A model generated the notes under the pieces. It was given only the letters and a program-made list of their open reading frames with translations. It did no database searches and was not told the DNA's origin. From NCBI GenBank assembly GCA_029990175.1, contig JARKIP010000011.1:22480001-22544000 (forward strand): 64,000 nucleotides of DNA, written 5' to 3'. Origin of the DNA: Petunia secreta (Eukaryota; Streptophyta; Magnoliopsida; Solanales; Solanaceae). Every line of letters begins with the position of its first letter. The first letter of the stretch is position 1. The position numbers and the translations under genes are program-made. Shown in pieces: positions 44,000 through 56,027 of this stretch.

Positions 44000-46900
44000 A
44001 TGCGTATTATGATGTGGAACTGCAGAGGTGCGAGCAACTCTGCGTTTAGAAGAAATGCCAATGAACTATGCACCATATATGGCCCTACTATATTAGCTCT
44101 GACTGAGTCACGTATGAGAGAGCACTCCAGATTAAACTACGATCTTCCCTTTGATGGCCTTGCTTCAGTTCCAGCAGAGGGCTACTCTGGAGGCATTGCA
44201 CTGCTATGGAAAAAAGAAGAGGTGGAGGTAACTATCCTCCCTAATATGACTCAGGAAATACATGCCTCTGTCAAGGTAAACTCCCAACCTTCTTATTCAT
44301 GGTTCCTAACTGTATGCTACGCTAACTGTGATTTTAATAAACGTAAATTGCTATGGGAACGATTATGTGCCTTTGGTTCTGCATTAACATCGCCATGGCT
44401 ACTATGTGGTGATTTTAATGAAGTCACTAATGCAGCTGAGAAGTTTGGCGGGAACCTGAATCATGTAAATAGAATTACCGCTTTTATTAATTGTTTAAAT
44501 AATCTTAACATGCTAGACCTAGGATTTAGTGGTTCTAAATTTACGTGGTGCAATAATAGCAAGGATAGTAGGAGCATCATTCATGAAAGGCTAGACACGT
44601 TTTTGGGGAATCAGGAATGGTTGGATATTTATAAAGATTCCTCTGTTCAACATTTGCCAGTTGCCAAGGACCCATTCGGATCATTGCCCTTTTCTTCTTA
44701 ATCTTATTCCTGCTTTGGGTCCAACAAATGATATTTTCCGCTTTGAAACTATGTGGTTGGGTCACCCTGACTTCCATAATATTGTTAACCATTCTTGGTA
44801 TAGCTCCAATTGCTACTTAACTATTGTTCGTGATTTTACCACAACTGTCAGGCACTGGAATAAGCATGCGTTTGGAAATATTTTTTATAAGAAATGAGTC
44901 TTGATTAATAGAATAGTAGGGTTTCAACGCATGGATCCTACTAGGAAAACTGCTTTTCACTTGAATTTGGAAAACTCTCTCATCACTCAATTTAATGATA
45001 TTCTAAGAAGTGAAGAAGAGCTTTGGAAACTAAAATCTCGCATTCAATGGTTGCACGATGGAGATGCAAATACTCAATTCTTTCAAACTTCCACAATCCA
45101 TAGGCGTAGAAAAAATAGAATTCTGGGATTAGTGGATTCAGTGGGGAATTGGTCGTGGGACTCATTAATCATCAATGAATTAATTCTTAACCACTTTCAT
45201 AATGTCTATTCATCTGAATTGGACATTTCTAATCCCTGCTTGCCTGAGACCAGTGATTCCAATCCCTTCACGCAGGATGACTGGTTGATGCTGACCCAAA
45301 ATGCTAGCATGTAGGAGATTAAATTAGCTATTTTTTCATTTAAGCCTTTAAAAGCTCCAGGACCAGATGGTCTCCACCCTTTATTTTTCCAAAGATTCTT
45401 TGAGCAAACCAAAGGTGTGGTGGAGGAACATGCAATAATGCTTTCTTGCACTCTTCAATTCCCCCAGAGTTAAATAGAACCTACATAACCCTAATACCAA
45501 AAATAAAAAACCCATCCTCGATTGGCCATTACCGTCCGATCAGTTTATGTAATACAATTTACAAGATCATTACGAAAATAATCGTCAATCGAATTAGACC
45601 TTTTTTGCAGACCATCATTAGGCCATACCAATCAAGCTTTCTTCCTCATAGAAGGGCATCAGATAATGCTATCATAGTCCAGGAGGCCGTGCATTTATTC
45701 AAGACATGCACAGGGAAGCTGGGGAAAATGATGATAAAAATTGACCTTGAAAAGGCTTTTGACAGAATCGAATGGTCTTTTGTCCGATATTCTTTGTCCT
45801 ATTTTCACTTCCCAGATAAGCTAATTCAACTCATCATGGCTTGCATTACTAATAATTCAGTAGCTATCATGATTAATGGTACTCCAACTGATTTCTTTTC
45901 CCCGAGTCGGGGATTGAGGCAAGGTGATCCCCTTTCGCTTTATCTATTCATCATCTGCATGGAAGTTCTCTACAGAAGAATTGAGGAGGCAGTGGACTTA
46001 AAATCCTAGATTCCCATTGGGCTGTCTAGATCAGGTCCTAAACTTTCTCATCTCTTATTTGCAGATGATCTCATCTTATTTTCACAGGCCACCACAGAAA
46101 GTGCCCAAGCCATTGATGATGTCCTCAAGACATTTGGATCTCATTCAAGCCAAAAAAATCAATTTTCAGAAATCAACTATACTTTTCTCAAAAAATGTGC
46201 AGGAGGATGTCAAGTCAAGCATCTCAGTCATTTTGAACATAAAGGTTGCTGTAGGTGTTGGAAAGTATCTTGGCTTCCCAATTACCAATGGAAAACCTAG
46301 ATGTAGTGATTATCAATTTATTTTGGATAACATGAATTCAAGATTGACTGGGTGGAAGACAAAGCTTTTTTCTATGGCAGGTAGAACGACTCTAATTCAA
46401 TCAACTCTATCATCCATTCCATCTTATTCAATGCAGGTTAATCTTCTTCCAAAAAAGATCACATAACAACATAGATCGAATTCAAAGGAATTTTCTTTGG
46501 GGTACTACTCCGACGTGCAAGAAAATCCACCATGCAAATTGGGATATGGTGACTCGTGCAAAGAGAGATGGAGGCCTAGGCTTAGTAAAGGCTAAGTATA
46601 AAAATAAGGCTTTAGTGGCTGGCCTCTCGTGGAGACTGCGTAAAGACAATTCCCCATGGTCAAAAGTGCTTAAAGCAAAATATGGGAGAAACGGGTTGGC
46701 GTGCATGCATGCGAAAAATTTGGACTCACATATCTGGAAAAGCATAGCTTCAGTGGACCCCATATGCAGAAATGGCATTTCTTGGAACATTGGTGATGGC
46801 AAAAGCATTAATGTATGGCATGATAAATGGGCACATCAAAATGTGTGCTTGAGGAATCTTATAGAGGGGCCCTTAGCAAAGGGAGAAGACAGCATGCTAC

Positions 46901-47355
46901 TACATTATTAAGTGGGGACCGCTGGGACCTCTCAAAATTTGCTTTTGAATTTCCTCTGGACATCATACAGATTATACAAAACACTCATGTTCCTCTTCAC
47001 AGAGACAGGCAAGAGTGCCAATATTGATGTTCGACCCATTGTCAATGCAACAGCAGAGTATTTCTACTTAGCTTTTAAGACTAAACCAACCGTGTCCACA
47101 GTTGTAACCCACATCAAATGGCACCCACCTGATAGGGGCGTTTTTAAACTCAACACGGATGGGGCCTTTGATAGGAATACTGGGAAGGGAGGAGCAGGGG
47201 GGTTAATTAGGGATCATGATGGGCAATGGGTCTGTGGATTCATGCAGCAACTTACGCACTCCCCGCCACTGGATGCTGAAATTTCAGCTTTACTGATTGG
47301 TCTTAAAGTCGCCACTCAACAATGTATCACAGATTTAATTATCGAAACAGACTCT
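44000..47355 (+). pseudogene. LINE ORF2: endonuclease, reverse transcriptase, start of RNase H
   Basis: From ATG 44000: the APE-type endonuclease ('MMWNCRGASNSAFRRN', 'LTESRM', 'LCGDFNEVTNAAEKFGG'), then a frameshift near 44665, stops near 44896 and 45313, and the reverse transcriptase ('PLKAPGPDGLHP', 'LIPKIKNPSSIGHYRPISLC', 'KIDLEKAFDRIEWSFV', 'SRGLRQGDPLSLYLFIICME', 'LLFADDLILF' with catalytic ADD at about 46062). 'TGWKTKLFSMAGRTTLIQST' and a zinc-binding-like region follow. The RNase H domain starts at 'FKLNTDGAFDRNTGKGGAGG' (about 47145) and is cut at 'ETDS' by the CACTA element. At least six frame breaks are visible. The catalytic motifs are preserved, pointing to a fairly young decay. 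Confidence 0.9.
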
Positions 47356-47390
47356 CACTACTAGAAATTAATCATTCAGCGTCAAAGTTT

Positions 47391-47785
47391 GGAGACGGAA
47401 TTCCGTCTCTGAGCGTCCTTCGCTTTTAAGCGCGTCGTTGGACTGCTTGGAGACGGAATTCCGTCTCCAAATGCAAAAGCAGCTGACACACTGACACATT
47501 CTTGGAGACGGAATTCCGTCTCCAAGACTGTGTCAGTACGCGCGAACTTTTGCATTTGGAGAGGGAATTCCCTCTCCAATCATTAAATTAATTTAATTAA
47601 TTTAATGCTTGGAGAGGGAATTCCCTCTCAAATATAAATTATATATATTATTTTTATTGTTTAGAGACGTAATTCTCTCTCCAATTAAAATTTTAAAAAT
47701 TATTTTTGTTGTTTAGAGACGGAATTCCGTCTCTAAAAAAATTATTTAATTTTTTTTGGTTGGTTAGAGACGGAATTCCGTCTCT
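47391..47785. repeat. Left subterminal palindrome array of the CACTA element
   Basis: Eight copies of 'ggagacggaattccgtctcc' or close variants start at 47391, 47449, 47504, 47558, 47611, 47663, 47715 and 47766. Spacing falls steadily: 58, 55, 54, 53, 52, 52, 51 bp. In En/Spm, subterminal repeats bind TNPA and pair the ends; here each unit is itself a near-perfect palindrome, with variants 'agagacggaattccgtctct' and 'ggagagggaattccctctcc'. Confidence 0.93.
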
Positions 47786-48012
47786 AACTATACAAATCCT
47801 GCTAAACAAAAATATTAGAAATTCGGTACAAAGCAACCAAATACCAAAAACAACCTGTTTAACATAAAATACCTGTTTAACATAAAACAAAGCCACCACG
47901 GCCAATAAAACAATTCAACATGCATATTGTTTCATCATTAACCATTCAACACAAATAAAAACTAAAGGATTTACTTAGTAACATGTTCACAACTTAACAA
48001 ACCATGAGAGTA

Positions 48013-49883
48013 CTAATCCGTTCCTTGGGACGGGCCACTTCCTTGCTCCTTATCTCTCCAAATCTTAGCCACAATTTCCTGTAATTTCTTCACATTCTCA
48101 CGGTCTTCCATCCGTTGCCTTTCACTATCTACTAGCCTTTGCTCCATATCCGCCAATCTAGCGCGCAACTCATCATCCCCAGCTTGTCGTGCATGTGAAG
48201 AATAAGAAGAACAACTAGCATTGACAATACCTACACGAGAAGGCTTCTTGTACCTCGAAGGACCAAAGCCATAGGCTCGATTTTTGCTAGTATAGCCACC
48301 ACCCGCCTGAACGAACATTGCATTTTCTTCATCCTGGGTGGGTTTAGGAGAGCCTTCAGCGACTTGTGACCCTTGGCTCTCAAGCCATTCTTGGTGTAAA
48401 GCTTTGTAGTTCTCCTAAAATACACGACGCGATTAGAATAATTAATTAAAGAATAATTTAAAAAAAATAAAATTATTTATGATATCTCACCTCTAGTTGT
48501 TGTGCACGTGGCTCGACCCATCCCACCTCATTTCCTTGTTCGTCATATAAATAATGAAACAAACGGAAAAATTCATAATCACTAACTTTTCCATGTTCCG
48601 CTTCCTACACAATGCAAATTTGCTAATGCTAAATCAAAATGGTTTTAAGTTTTTAATTTAAATAAAAATTAGATTGACTTACATATCGTGCCCGATGGGT
48701 GGCCAAACTAACTGAACCACAAGTGTGCTTCGATCCTCCCCTTGCGGATGCTCTGTTTTTCTTAGCCTGCTCGCTCTGGGCTAAGAATTCAGGTGTTTCC
48801 CAATAAATTTTGAGTTTATCCCAATTTTGTTGATAAATCCATTTGGGAACTTTACCCTTTTGCCTGTATTTTGACAGGGAATCACTTAGCCTTTTAGCCG
48901 CCTTTTTCTCAAAAACTGCTCGGACTTGATCATCATATATAGGATCTCACGAACACTTGTTCTGAAACAATAACAATATAATAAGTAAAAACTAATAAAA
49001 CACATATAATAATCAAATGACAAAAGCTTCATAAGTAGTTAATACCGTAAAAGCTTCAAACATGCGGTTCCTAACAGGTACTGGCACCTTTCCCCAGGTC
49101 GGCCAACCATCAGTAAAGTGTGGTGTCATAGATTCAACAACAAGTTTCACTGCCTTGTCCGATGGAACAAACCTGCATTAAATTTAACATACAAAATTAT
49201 GTTGATAAATATATATTGCATTCAATTCAAAAGTTTATAATTTAAAGGTTAATGAATAAATCTTACCCTTCTTTGCTGTCAGGCATGATAATCAACCTCC
49301 CAGACTCATCGAGAGATCCAATACCACCGGGCAACTGAACTGTAGCGCTAGTACGCTTTTTCCTACCCTTTCGCGCTGTAGTGGTGACAGATGGAGTGGA
49401 CTCTGGCTGACTCTCTGGTACGGGTGTACTCGAACTGGGGCATGCCGATGATGATGCAGATGGAACAGTACTCGAAATGGAAGGTGTAGCAGATGGCAAA
49501 CTATGTGGATGCATACTAGGAGTAGGTATCATCATCAGCTGTGAAGGGCCCGGTGCGCCAAATGGCTGAAATGTAGGGGCCCGTACATGCACAGACTGAG
49601 GGGATGTGCCTACCATAGGCATGGAATGGAAAGAGGGACCAGCAGGCTGGCCAAACTGATAGTGTTGCCCCATATGTGGCATGGTCTGTGCAGATATACT
49701 AGGGGCCTGTGGCTGATGGAATAGTGGGTTACTAGGGAGACCAGCAAAAAATGTAGGCGGATAATTACCTAGCTGTGAGAGCAACTCAGACATAGGGGTC
49801 ACCACCGGAAGTGGAGGAATAGTATGACCTGTGGAAGTATGGCCACCAGGGGTCTTAGGTCCTTTCCTACCTCGAGATGACAT
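48013..49883 (-). pseudogene. TNPA-like (plant En/Spm transposase family) gene with one nonsense codon
   Basis: Exons: 49267-49883, 49046-49172, 48683-48961, 48491-48604, 48013-48414; all GT-AG and in phase, 513 codons including the final stop. Exon 1 is Pro/Ser/Met-rich low complexity. The middle exons carry the family's conserved region ('DGWPTWGKVPVPVRNRMFEA', 'VFEKKAAKRLSDSLSKY', 'GGSKHTCGSVSLATHRAR', 'DEQGNEVGWVEPRAQQLE'). The last exon has a C-terminal coiled coil ('ELRARLADMEQRLVDSERQR'). A TGA at 48947-48949 in exon 3 replaces what is a Trp codon in this family (a one-base change), so the copy is probably null unless read through. Expected role: DNA binding at the subterminal repeats and regulation of the transposase. 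Confidence 0.85.
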
Positions 49884-49994
49884 ATCTGCAAATTAATGTT
49901 AAATTCAATAGAATTAGATATTTAATAAAGTGTATCACCGTTAATTAAATACCACAAACAACCAATGTAACGCACAAATATTCAACTACTAACA

Positions 49995-52900
49995 TCAATC
50001 ATCATCGCTTCCTTCAAGTTCATCACGCAATTCATCATCCTCAGAGGTATCATTTTCATCTATGTACTCCCCTTCTTCATTTCCCAACGACATTTCCATG
50101 GTTTGATTGAGCACCGACATATCAAATTCTTCAAAATAATCCACACCCTGATGCAACTCGCCGGGTAATTCTTCATCTACAATTTCTTGAACAGTTGAAA
50201 TGTCATTTTGGTATGCTTCATCTAATGCATCATCCACCTCAATTCTTCCAACCGGTTTGGCTTTCAAAACAACCCACCAATTTGCTTTTGCCTTGTTCTT
50301 CAGTTTATTTTTGCACTTTGGATAAGGAACGTAGTACACTTGTTTCACATTTTGAGCAATGATAAATGGATCATAATGTGCATACGTTCTTTTGTGATTG
50401 ATTTCAACTATTTTATATACTGGATGCACCTTTGTACCCCGAAGTGGTGTTGGATCAAACCACTTACACCGAAAGAGCACCAACTTTTTCCTTGGATGAC
50501 CATTAAACTCTAGCTCTAATATTTCATGTATTACACCATAATAGTCAAACTCTCCATCACCAGTGCCTGCATTCACCCACACTCCGCAGTTATATGTTTT
50601 CTTCCCCATGGACCATTCTTCAGTATGAAACTTATAGCCATTGATGAAGTACTTAGACATTTGTCTGTACTTATAAAAAGGGCCCAATGATAAATCACAA
50701 AACAGTGGATGATTGACGCCGTTTTCAGGATTGTTCACCTAACATGCATACAATTGTAGATTTATAAGTTAAAACATACTTGCGTATAGTATTCACTAAC
50801 GGGATATGTGCCACTAAAATACTTACATATTTTCTAAACCACTCTGAAAATTTGGTCGTCACAGCATCGTGCCCAAAGTTACTGACAAATAAACTGCTAT
50901 GCACAACAACAATATTTAGGATGTAAAAATTAATATATGTATTAACCTTTTTTTTTTATGTAGAAACTGACAAATACCTATAAAAAGGTTGCACTTCTGG
51001 GCAATTCAGCAGTACATGTGTCGTAGCAACTTGTCTATCGATGTCGCTGAATGTTTTTGTGCAACCTTTTTCTGATCCTCGACCGGGATGATTGAATATG
51101 GAAAAATGAGGATACAGTGAATTGCCGCTTCCACCATCATCATGTCGGTTAGGCCTGCGACTTAGAGAAGGTACTACGGCCCCAAAATAATAAGAACAGA
51201 AATGCGACGTTTCCCTAACAAGATAAGCCTCACATATCGACCCCTCAATTCTATTCCTATTTTTTGCAGTCCGCTTACATTTGCCAATAGTCCTGTATAA
51301 CATAGATAGCCATACAATTAATAATGAATTAAAAAAATATTAAATATAGGAGGAAATCTATGTTATGCATTACCTTTCAGTAGGATACATCCACCTTCCC
51401 TGAACCGGGCCTCCAAGTCTTGCTTCTTCAACAAGGTGCATAGGCAGATGTTCCATAACATTGAAGAAACCAGGGGAAAATATCTTGGTCAATTTAGTAG
51501 AGATCACAGGAATATTACTTTCCATCAATTGTAGATTTTCTTCCCTCAATGTACTAGAACACAAGTCCTTGAAAAACACACTCATTTCAGTGAGTGGTTT
51601 CCAAATTGTATCAGGCAAGCCATTGAACGCAATTGGCAACAAATTTTCCATGAAAACATGACAATCATGGCTTTTCATTGCCGTAAGCTTACCTTCTGTC
51701 ATGTCGACACATTTGGATATATTCGATGCGCAACCATCAGGAAACTTAATATTCTGTATCCACTCACAAATCATTCTTCTCTCCTCCAAGTCAAAAGTGT
51801 AGTTCGCTGATGGCTTGCGCACCTTAACCCCATCTGATTGTAGGTGCAATTCAGGTCGTCGACAATATGCCTGAACATCTAACCTTGCCTTCAAGTTGTC
51901 CTTCGTTTTGTTATTGACATCCATCACAGTGTTAAAGACAGCATCAAAAAAGTTTTTTTCAATATGCATTGGATCCAGATTATGCCTAAGAAGATTGTCC
52001 TTCCAATAAGGAAGTTCCCAAAATATGCTCTGCTTTGTCCAATTATGTGTAACACCAAAACCTGCTATTCTAGGCAATGGTTGCTGCTCCGTTGCCTTGG
52101 GATACCCCTGAACCCGAGACCAAACTTCATGCCCCGTCAACCTCTGTGGAGGATCATCAAAATCCTCCTTATTCTTCATGAATGCAGTAGTGTTTCTCCT
52201 AAATGGATGGTCATCTGGCAGAAACTGGCGCTGACAGTCGAACCATGTGTGCTTACGCCCATGTTTCAAATAAAATGCTTTTGTATCTTCCATACAAATA
52301 GGACAAGATAGCTTACCAGCAGTGGACCAACCAGACAACATGCCATATGTAGGGAAATCATTAATTGTCCACATCAAACAAGCATGCAATCTAAAGTTTT
52401 GTTTCAAGGAACAATCATATGTTACAACACCATCACGCCACAATATTTGTAACTCATCAATCAAAGGCTGCAAGAATACATCAATAGAGCTTTTTGGGTT
52501 ACTAGGACCAGGGATAATACAAGTCAGGAAAATATATGGACTTGTCATACACATTTCTGGGGGTAGATTATACGGTGTGACGAATACAGGCCAGCAAGAA
52601 TATGGTGCAGCAGAGACAGCAAACGGAGTAAACCCATCAGAACTCAAACCCAACCTGATGTTTCTAGGTTCACTTGCAAATTCAGGATACACTCTATCAA
52701 AATGCTTCCATGCTTCTCCATCAGACGGATGACATAGAATACCAGATTGTCGTTTACGTTCATGATGCCATCTCATATGAGGAGCAGAACTCATTGATGC
52801 ATACAACCTCTTTAACCTTGGTATAAGAGGTAAGTAATGCATCGCTTTTACTGGGACCTGTTTCTGTTTAGAATTTTTGACTGGCTTGTAGCGAGCCTCA

Positions 52901-53619
52901 CCGCAAAACGTACAAAATTGCTTATCTTTGTTTTCTTTGTAGTATAACATGCAACCTTTTTTACAGCAGTGAATTCTTTCTGAAGATAGCCCTAAAAACG
53001 AAACCAACTTTTTTGCATCGTAGTACGAGGAAGGCAATCCCAAGTTACTTATGTTTAGTTCATTCAAAAGTCCAATGATCTCATCCATGCCTCCTTGAGA
53101 TATGTAATAATCTGATTTAATACTAAGCAACCTAACTGCCACCGACAGCTTTGAATGACTTGCCCCCTCGTAAAATGGGCAACTTGCTTCTTCCAACTGT
53201 TCATAGAAGAGTTTCGCCTCATTATTGGGAATCTCCTCAACATTCGGTTGAGAGGGTTCCCCTTGGTACATTCCAAACGCAACATTCAACATCTCATTCA
53301 TAGGATAGTTATACCCGACATAGTCATTTTGGAAGTTCTCTCTATGGACACTAGGGTTACACTCTCCATGTGCAGTCCACACAAAATAATTTGGCATAAA
53401 TCCTTTTCTATAAAGGTGCAACACGACATTTTCAATTGGTTGCACGTGGCTACACTTGCATTTCACACAAGGACATTTGATTGACCCCTCTCGTATATAT
53501 TCAGGAAGTAATTTAGCTTTAGCAATAAACCCATCAACCCCATCTACATAACTTTTCCTCAAACCACTATTTTCATAGAACATATTGTACATCCAACTAC
53601 GATTTTCATCATGTTCCAT
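49995..53619 (-). CDS. TNP2-type CACTA transposase, frame apparently intact
   Basis: Exons: 51374-53619, 50978-51292, 50827-50896, 49995-50738. All junctions are GT-AG and in phase, giving 1124 codons without a stop, full length for TNP2-like proteins. The N-terminal association domain (about residues 5-80) has a Cys-rich 'CPCVKCKC'. The central transposase block contains 'FCTFCGEARYKP', 'HPSDGEAWKHFDRVYPEFAS', 'LGLSSDGFTPFAVSAAPYSC', 'CPICMEDTKAFYLKHGRKHT' and 'HNLDPMHIEKNFFDAVFNTV'. Exon 2 carries a DUF4218-like region ('EAYLVRETSHFCSYYFG'), exon 4 a DUF4216-like region ('LFRCKWFDPTPLRGTKVHPV') and an acidic tail. It cleaves the CACTA ends together with TNPA. Start ATG 53619 lies just below a tandem duplication that may hold the promoter. 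Catalytic integrity was not verified residue by residue. Confidence 0.9.
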
Positions 53620-53646
53620 CTACAAAAGTTGCACACAAATAAATAT

Positions 53647-54228
53647 AAATCAATGCAACAAATTATAGCAATTTTTCTAGCAAACTATAGGTGTATAATA
53701 TTATTGTTAAATTATGTTGTATATTAATTTTTTAATTAACTAACTAAATCAAACTCCCTACATTTATTTTATTTGTCATGTTCAATAACATTGTTCTTAA
53801 TTATTTCTTTCTAATTATTCTTGAATTAAATTTATCTACTTTATATTATTTTCTAACTATTTCTAGAACTAATGATATTTAATTTCTAATAATCCACTCT
53901 AACAAATATTAAACGAGTATACAAACATGATAGCAATTTTAAATCAATGCAACAACTTATAGCAATTTTTCTAGCAAACTATAGGTGTATAACATTATTG
54001 TTAAATTATGTTGTATATTAATTTTTTAATTAACTAACTAAATCAAACTCCCTACATTTATTTTATTTGTCATGTTCAATAACATTGTTCTTAATTATTT
54101 CTTTCTAATTATTCTTGAATTAAATTTATCTACTTTATATTATTTTTCTAACTATTTCTAGAACTAATGACATTTAATTTCTAATAATCCAATCTAACAA
54201 AAATTAAACAAGTATACAAACATGATAG
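53647..54228. repeat. 294-bp tandem duplication upstream of the TNP2 start
   Basis: Unit 1 (53647-53940) and unit 2 (53941 to about 54228) both start 'aaatcaatgcaacaa' and run through 'ctataggtgtataa', 'aactccctacatttatttta' and 'gtatacaaacatgatag'. They differ at only a few positions. The position, immediately before the transposase start on the minus strand, puts the duplication in the 5' UTR or promoter zone. Confidence 0.9.
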
Positions 54229-54537
54229 TTGGGGTGTCAAAGTTGGTATTGGGGTGGAGAAAATGGGGGTCGAATTCATGGATGGAAAAAATGGGGAGGG
54301 AAAAATAATTTGAATTATAACTAAAAATAATGGAGAAAATGAAGAAAAAACTTACTTGAATAAGTTGGGGATGTTTTTGCCGGGGATGGAAGAAATTCGC
54401 CGGAGGCAGTGATGTTTTCGCCGGGGATGAAGAGTTCGCCGTGGGGGGGGGGGGGGGGGGGTTTGGGGGGTTTTTTAATTTTGGGAGAGGAGAACTGAAT
54501 GTGGAAGAGAGAAGCAGCGGGTTAATTATTTTGGGTT

Positions 54538-54757
54538 GGAGACGGAATTCCGTCTCCAACCAAAAAGTAAAAAGTGTGTCAGTTGATTGGAGACGGAATT
54601 CCGTCTGCAATCACTGACACACTTTTTACTTTTTGGTTGGAGACGGAACTCTAAAAAATTTTATTATTTTTTTATTCTTTCTTTAGTTTGAGAGGGAATT
54701 ACACTGATTGGAGACGGAATTCCTTCTCCAATCAATTAGAGAGGGAATTCCGTCTCC
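54538..54757. repeat. Right subterminal palindrome array of the CACTA element
   Basis: Full copies of the 20-bp palindrome start at 54538, 54589 (one mismatch), 54710 and 54738 (variants). Half units lie at 54639 ('ggagacggaactct') and about 54690 ('gagagggaatt'). The array is shorter and more damaged than the left one. A run of about 24 G/C-biased bases (poly-G at 54437-54460) lies just inside it. Confidence 0.9.
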
Positions 54758-54797
54758 ACCTTCTTTGTAGCATTTTACACGATTTCTAGTAGTGTCT

Positions 54798-55130
54798 AAG
54801 GCAGCCTGCTCAATGCTCTTAGATGATAAGGATACTTACTCTTCATCTTTACTTGACTGCATGTACTTACTGGGTAATCTCCATGTGAATAAGGTGCATC
54901 ACGTGTTCCGAGAAGCAAACATGGCTGCTGATTCCATGGCTACTTTTTGTTGTAATTCTGGTATATCAGAAATGCGGCATACGTTGGGTTGTAATGCTTC
55001 CTTCTTGGGGCACGCTTATGTTTTGGACACTGCACCTAGTTTTGTGTTGTCTTATCTAGCTCATGACTCTTCTAGTTCTACTACATCTAGAAGAGTCAAG
55101 TTGTGTAATAATCATACATTCAGTTGTTAA
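54798..55130 (+). pseudogene. C-terminal piece of LINE ORF2 (end of RNase H)
   Basis: Continues the RNase H frame after the CACTA element: 'KAACSMLLDDKDTYSSSLLD', then 'VHHVFREANMAADSMATFC' with the family's R-E-A-N motif, ending at TAA 55128-55130. The 3' UTR and A-run (about 55156-55169) follow. It joins in register with 'IIETDS' at 47355. Confidence 0.9.
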
Positions 55131-55184
55131 TATATGTAATATGGCCTGTTCGAGCAAAAAAAAAAAAAAATAGTGCATTTAAAC

Positions 55185-56026
55185 GGGAGATATCAAAAAA
55201 GGGAACTAATTTTGTAAAGCTCGTATCACTGTACCATTTTCCCCCAAAAATTTTCCATTCTAGAGTATATTATAGGTCTAAGTGTCCTTTTTAATCCACT
55301 TACATAGGTATATAACAAAAATTGGCGGCTCAGGAAAATTGTGGGGCCTCTAAAGCAGCTGTCTTGGCTGTTTTACCCTTAAGCCGACATTGTTGATAAG
55401 GGACTCAAAGCTAGTATGATTTGTATAAAAATATATTTTTACCTAAATATATAGTGTAACTTTTCAACGAATTGATACCTCTTTAGTCGCTCTAGGTCCA
55501 CCCCTGTATATGATGTAATACCGATAATGTCTTGTGCAATCGAATTTAATAGACAATATGATTAATTATATATGATGGTATTTGATGTTTGACTAATTAC
55601 AAAGTTTATACAAAAATACGTATTTGCACGTGAGAGTGAGACTGAGATTGTGGAAGAACGCCTTTTTTTAAGAGAAAAGCCAGAATGTAAATTTAAGAAC
55701 GTATTGAATATATACATGCACCAATATTTATGAAATAGACAAGAAAAAACTGTCATTTTTCGATCAGTTTTTAATTCTTTTTGCCTGGCATGGGTAACTA
55801 AGTTATACTATATTTTTGCATGTCGCGGGAACAAAATTTATGTTTCTGTTCAACTAGGTAATCTTCAATCATCATCTAAATAGGTCATAGAAGAACTTAA
55901 AAGGATTATTTTTGGCTTTTTTTTTTTTTTTTGCTGTTATTTTCCTCAACTCTAAAGGAATCAATGGTCATTCGCAAGTGTTGCAACAGTGATGGTTTTA
56001 TCTTCAACGAACTAGTAGGTTCTACA

Positions 56027-56027
<1 letters not shown>
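55185..56027. other. Intergenic sequence, no gene recognised
   Basis: Resident DNA right of the LINE target duplication. A fragment 'ggcggctcaggaaaattgtg' (about 55325) resembles 27081. The ORF 55562-55756 on the minus strand has no features. A run of about 21 T lies at 55916-55933. Confidence 0.45.

Larger units (their letters stand above)
47356..54794 (-). mobile_element. CACTA (En/Spm) transposon with TNP2- and TNPA-like genes
   Basis: 7439 bp. Ends are 'cactactagaaat' on the left and 'atttctagtagtg' on the right, flanked by a 3-bp TCT duplication (47353-47355 and 54795-54797). Subterminal arrays of a 20-bp palindrome lie at 47391-47785 and 54538-54757. Both genes read leftwards: the TNP2-type transposase first (53619-49995), then a TNPA-like gene (49883-48013). 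It interrupts LINE ORF2 within the codons for D-S of the RNase H domain, and removal restores that frame. The transposase frame is open throughout, while the second gene has a nonsense codon. Confidence 0.96.
28668..55169 (+). mobile_element. L1-type LINE interrupted by three later transposons
   Basis: A 15-bp target duplication 'atagtgcatttaaac' (28653-28667 and 55170-55184) brackets the element, and a run of about 14 A precedes the right copy. LINE pieces are 28668-28677, 28955-29281, 41507-47355 and 54798-55169, about 6.56 kb in total, a normal full length for a plant L1. ORF1 codes for a DUF4283-like and zinc-knuckle protein, ORF2 for endonuclease, reverse transcriptase and RNase H. Insertions are a MITE (28678-28946), a Tat gypsy element (29282-41501) and a CACTA element (47356-54794); removing each with one duplication copy restores continuity. 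Both ORFs now carry stops and frameshifts. Confidence 0.93.

Noticed and set aside
52322..52732. 136-codon plus-strand ORF within the CACTA transposase
   Set aside because: Antisense shadow of TNP2 exon 1; the minus strand carries the conserved domains.
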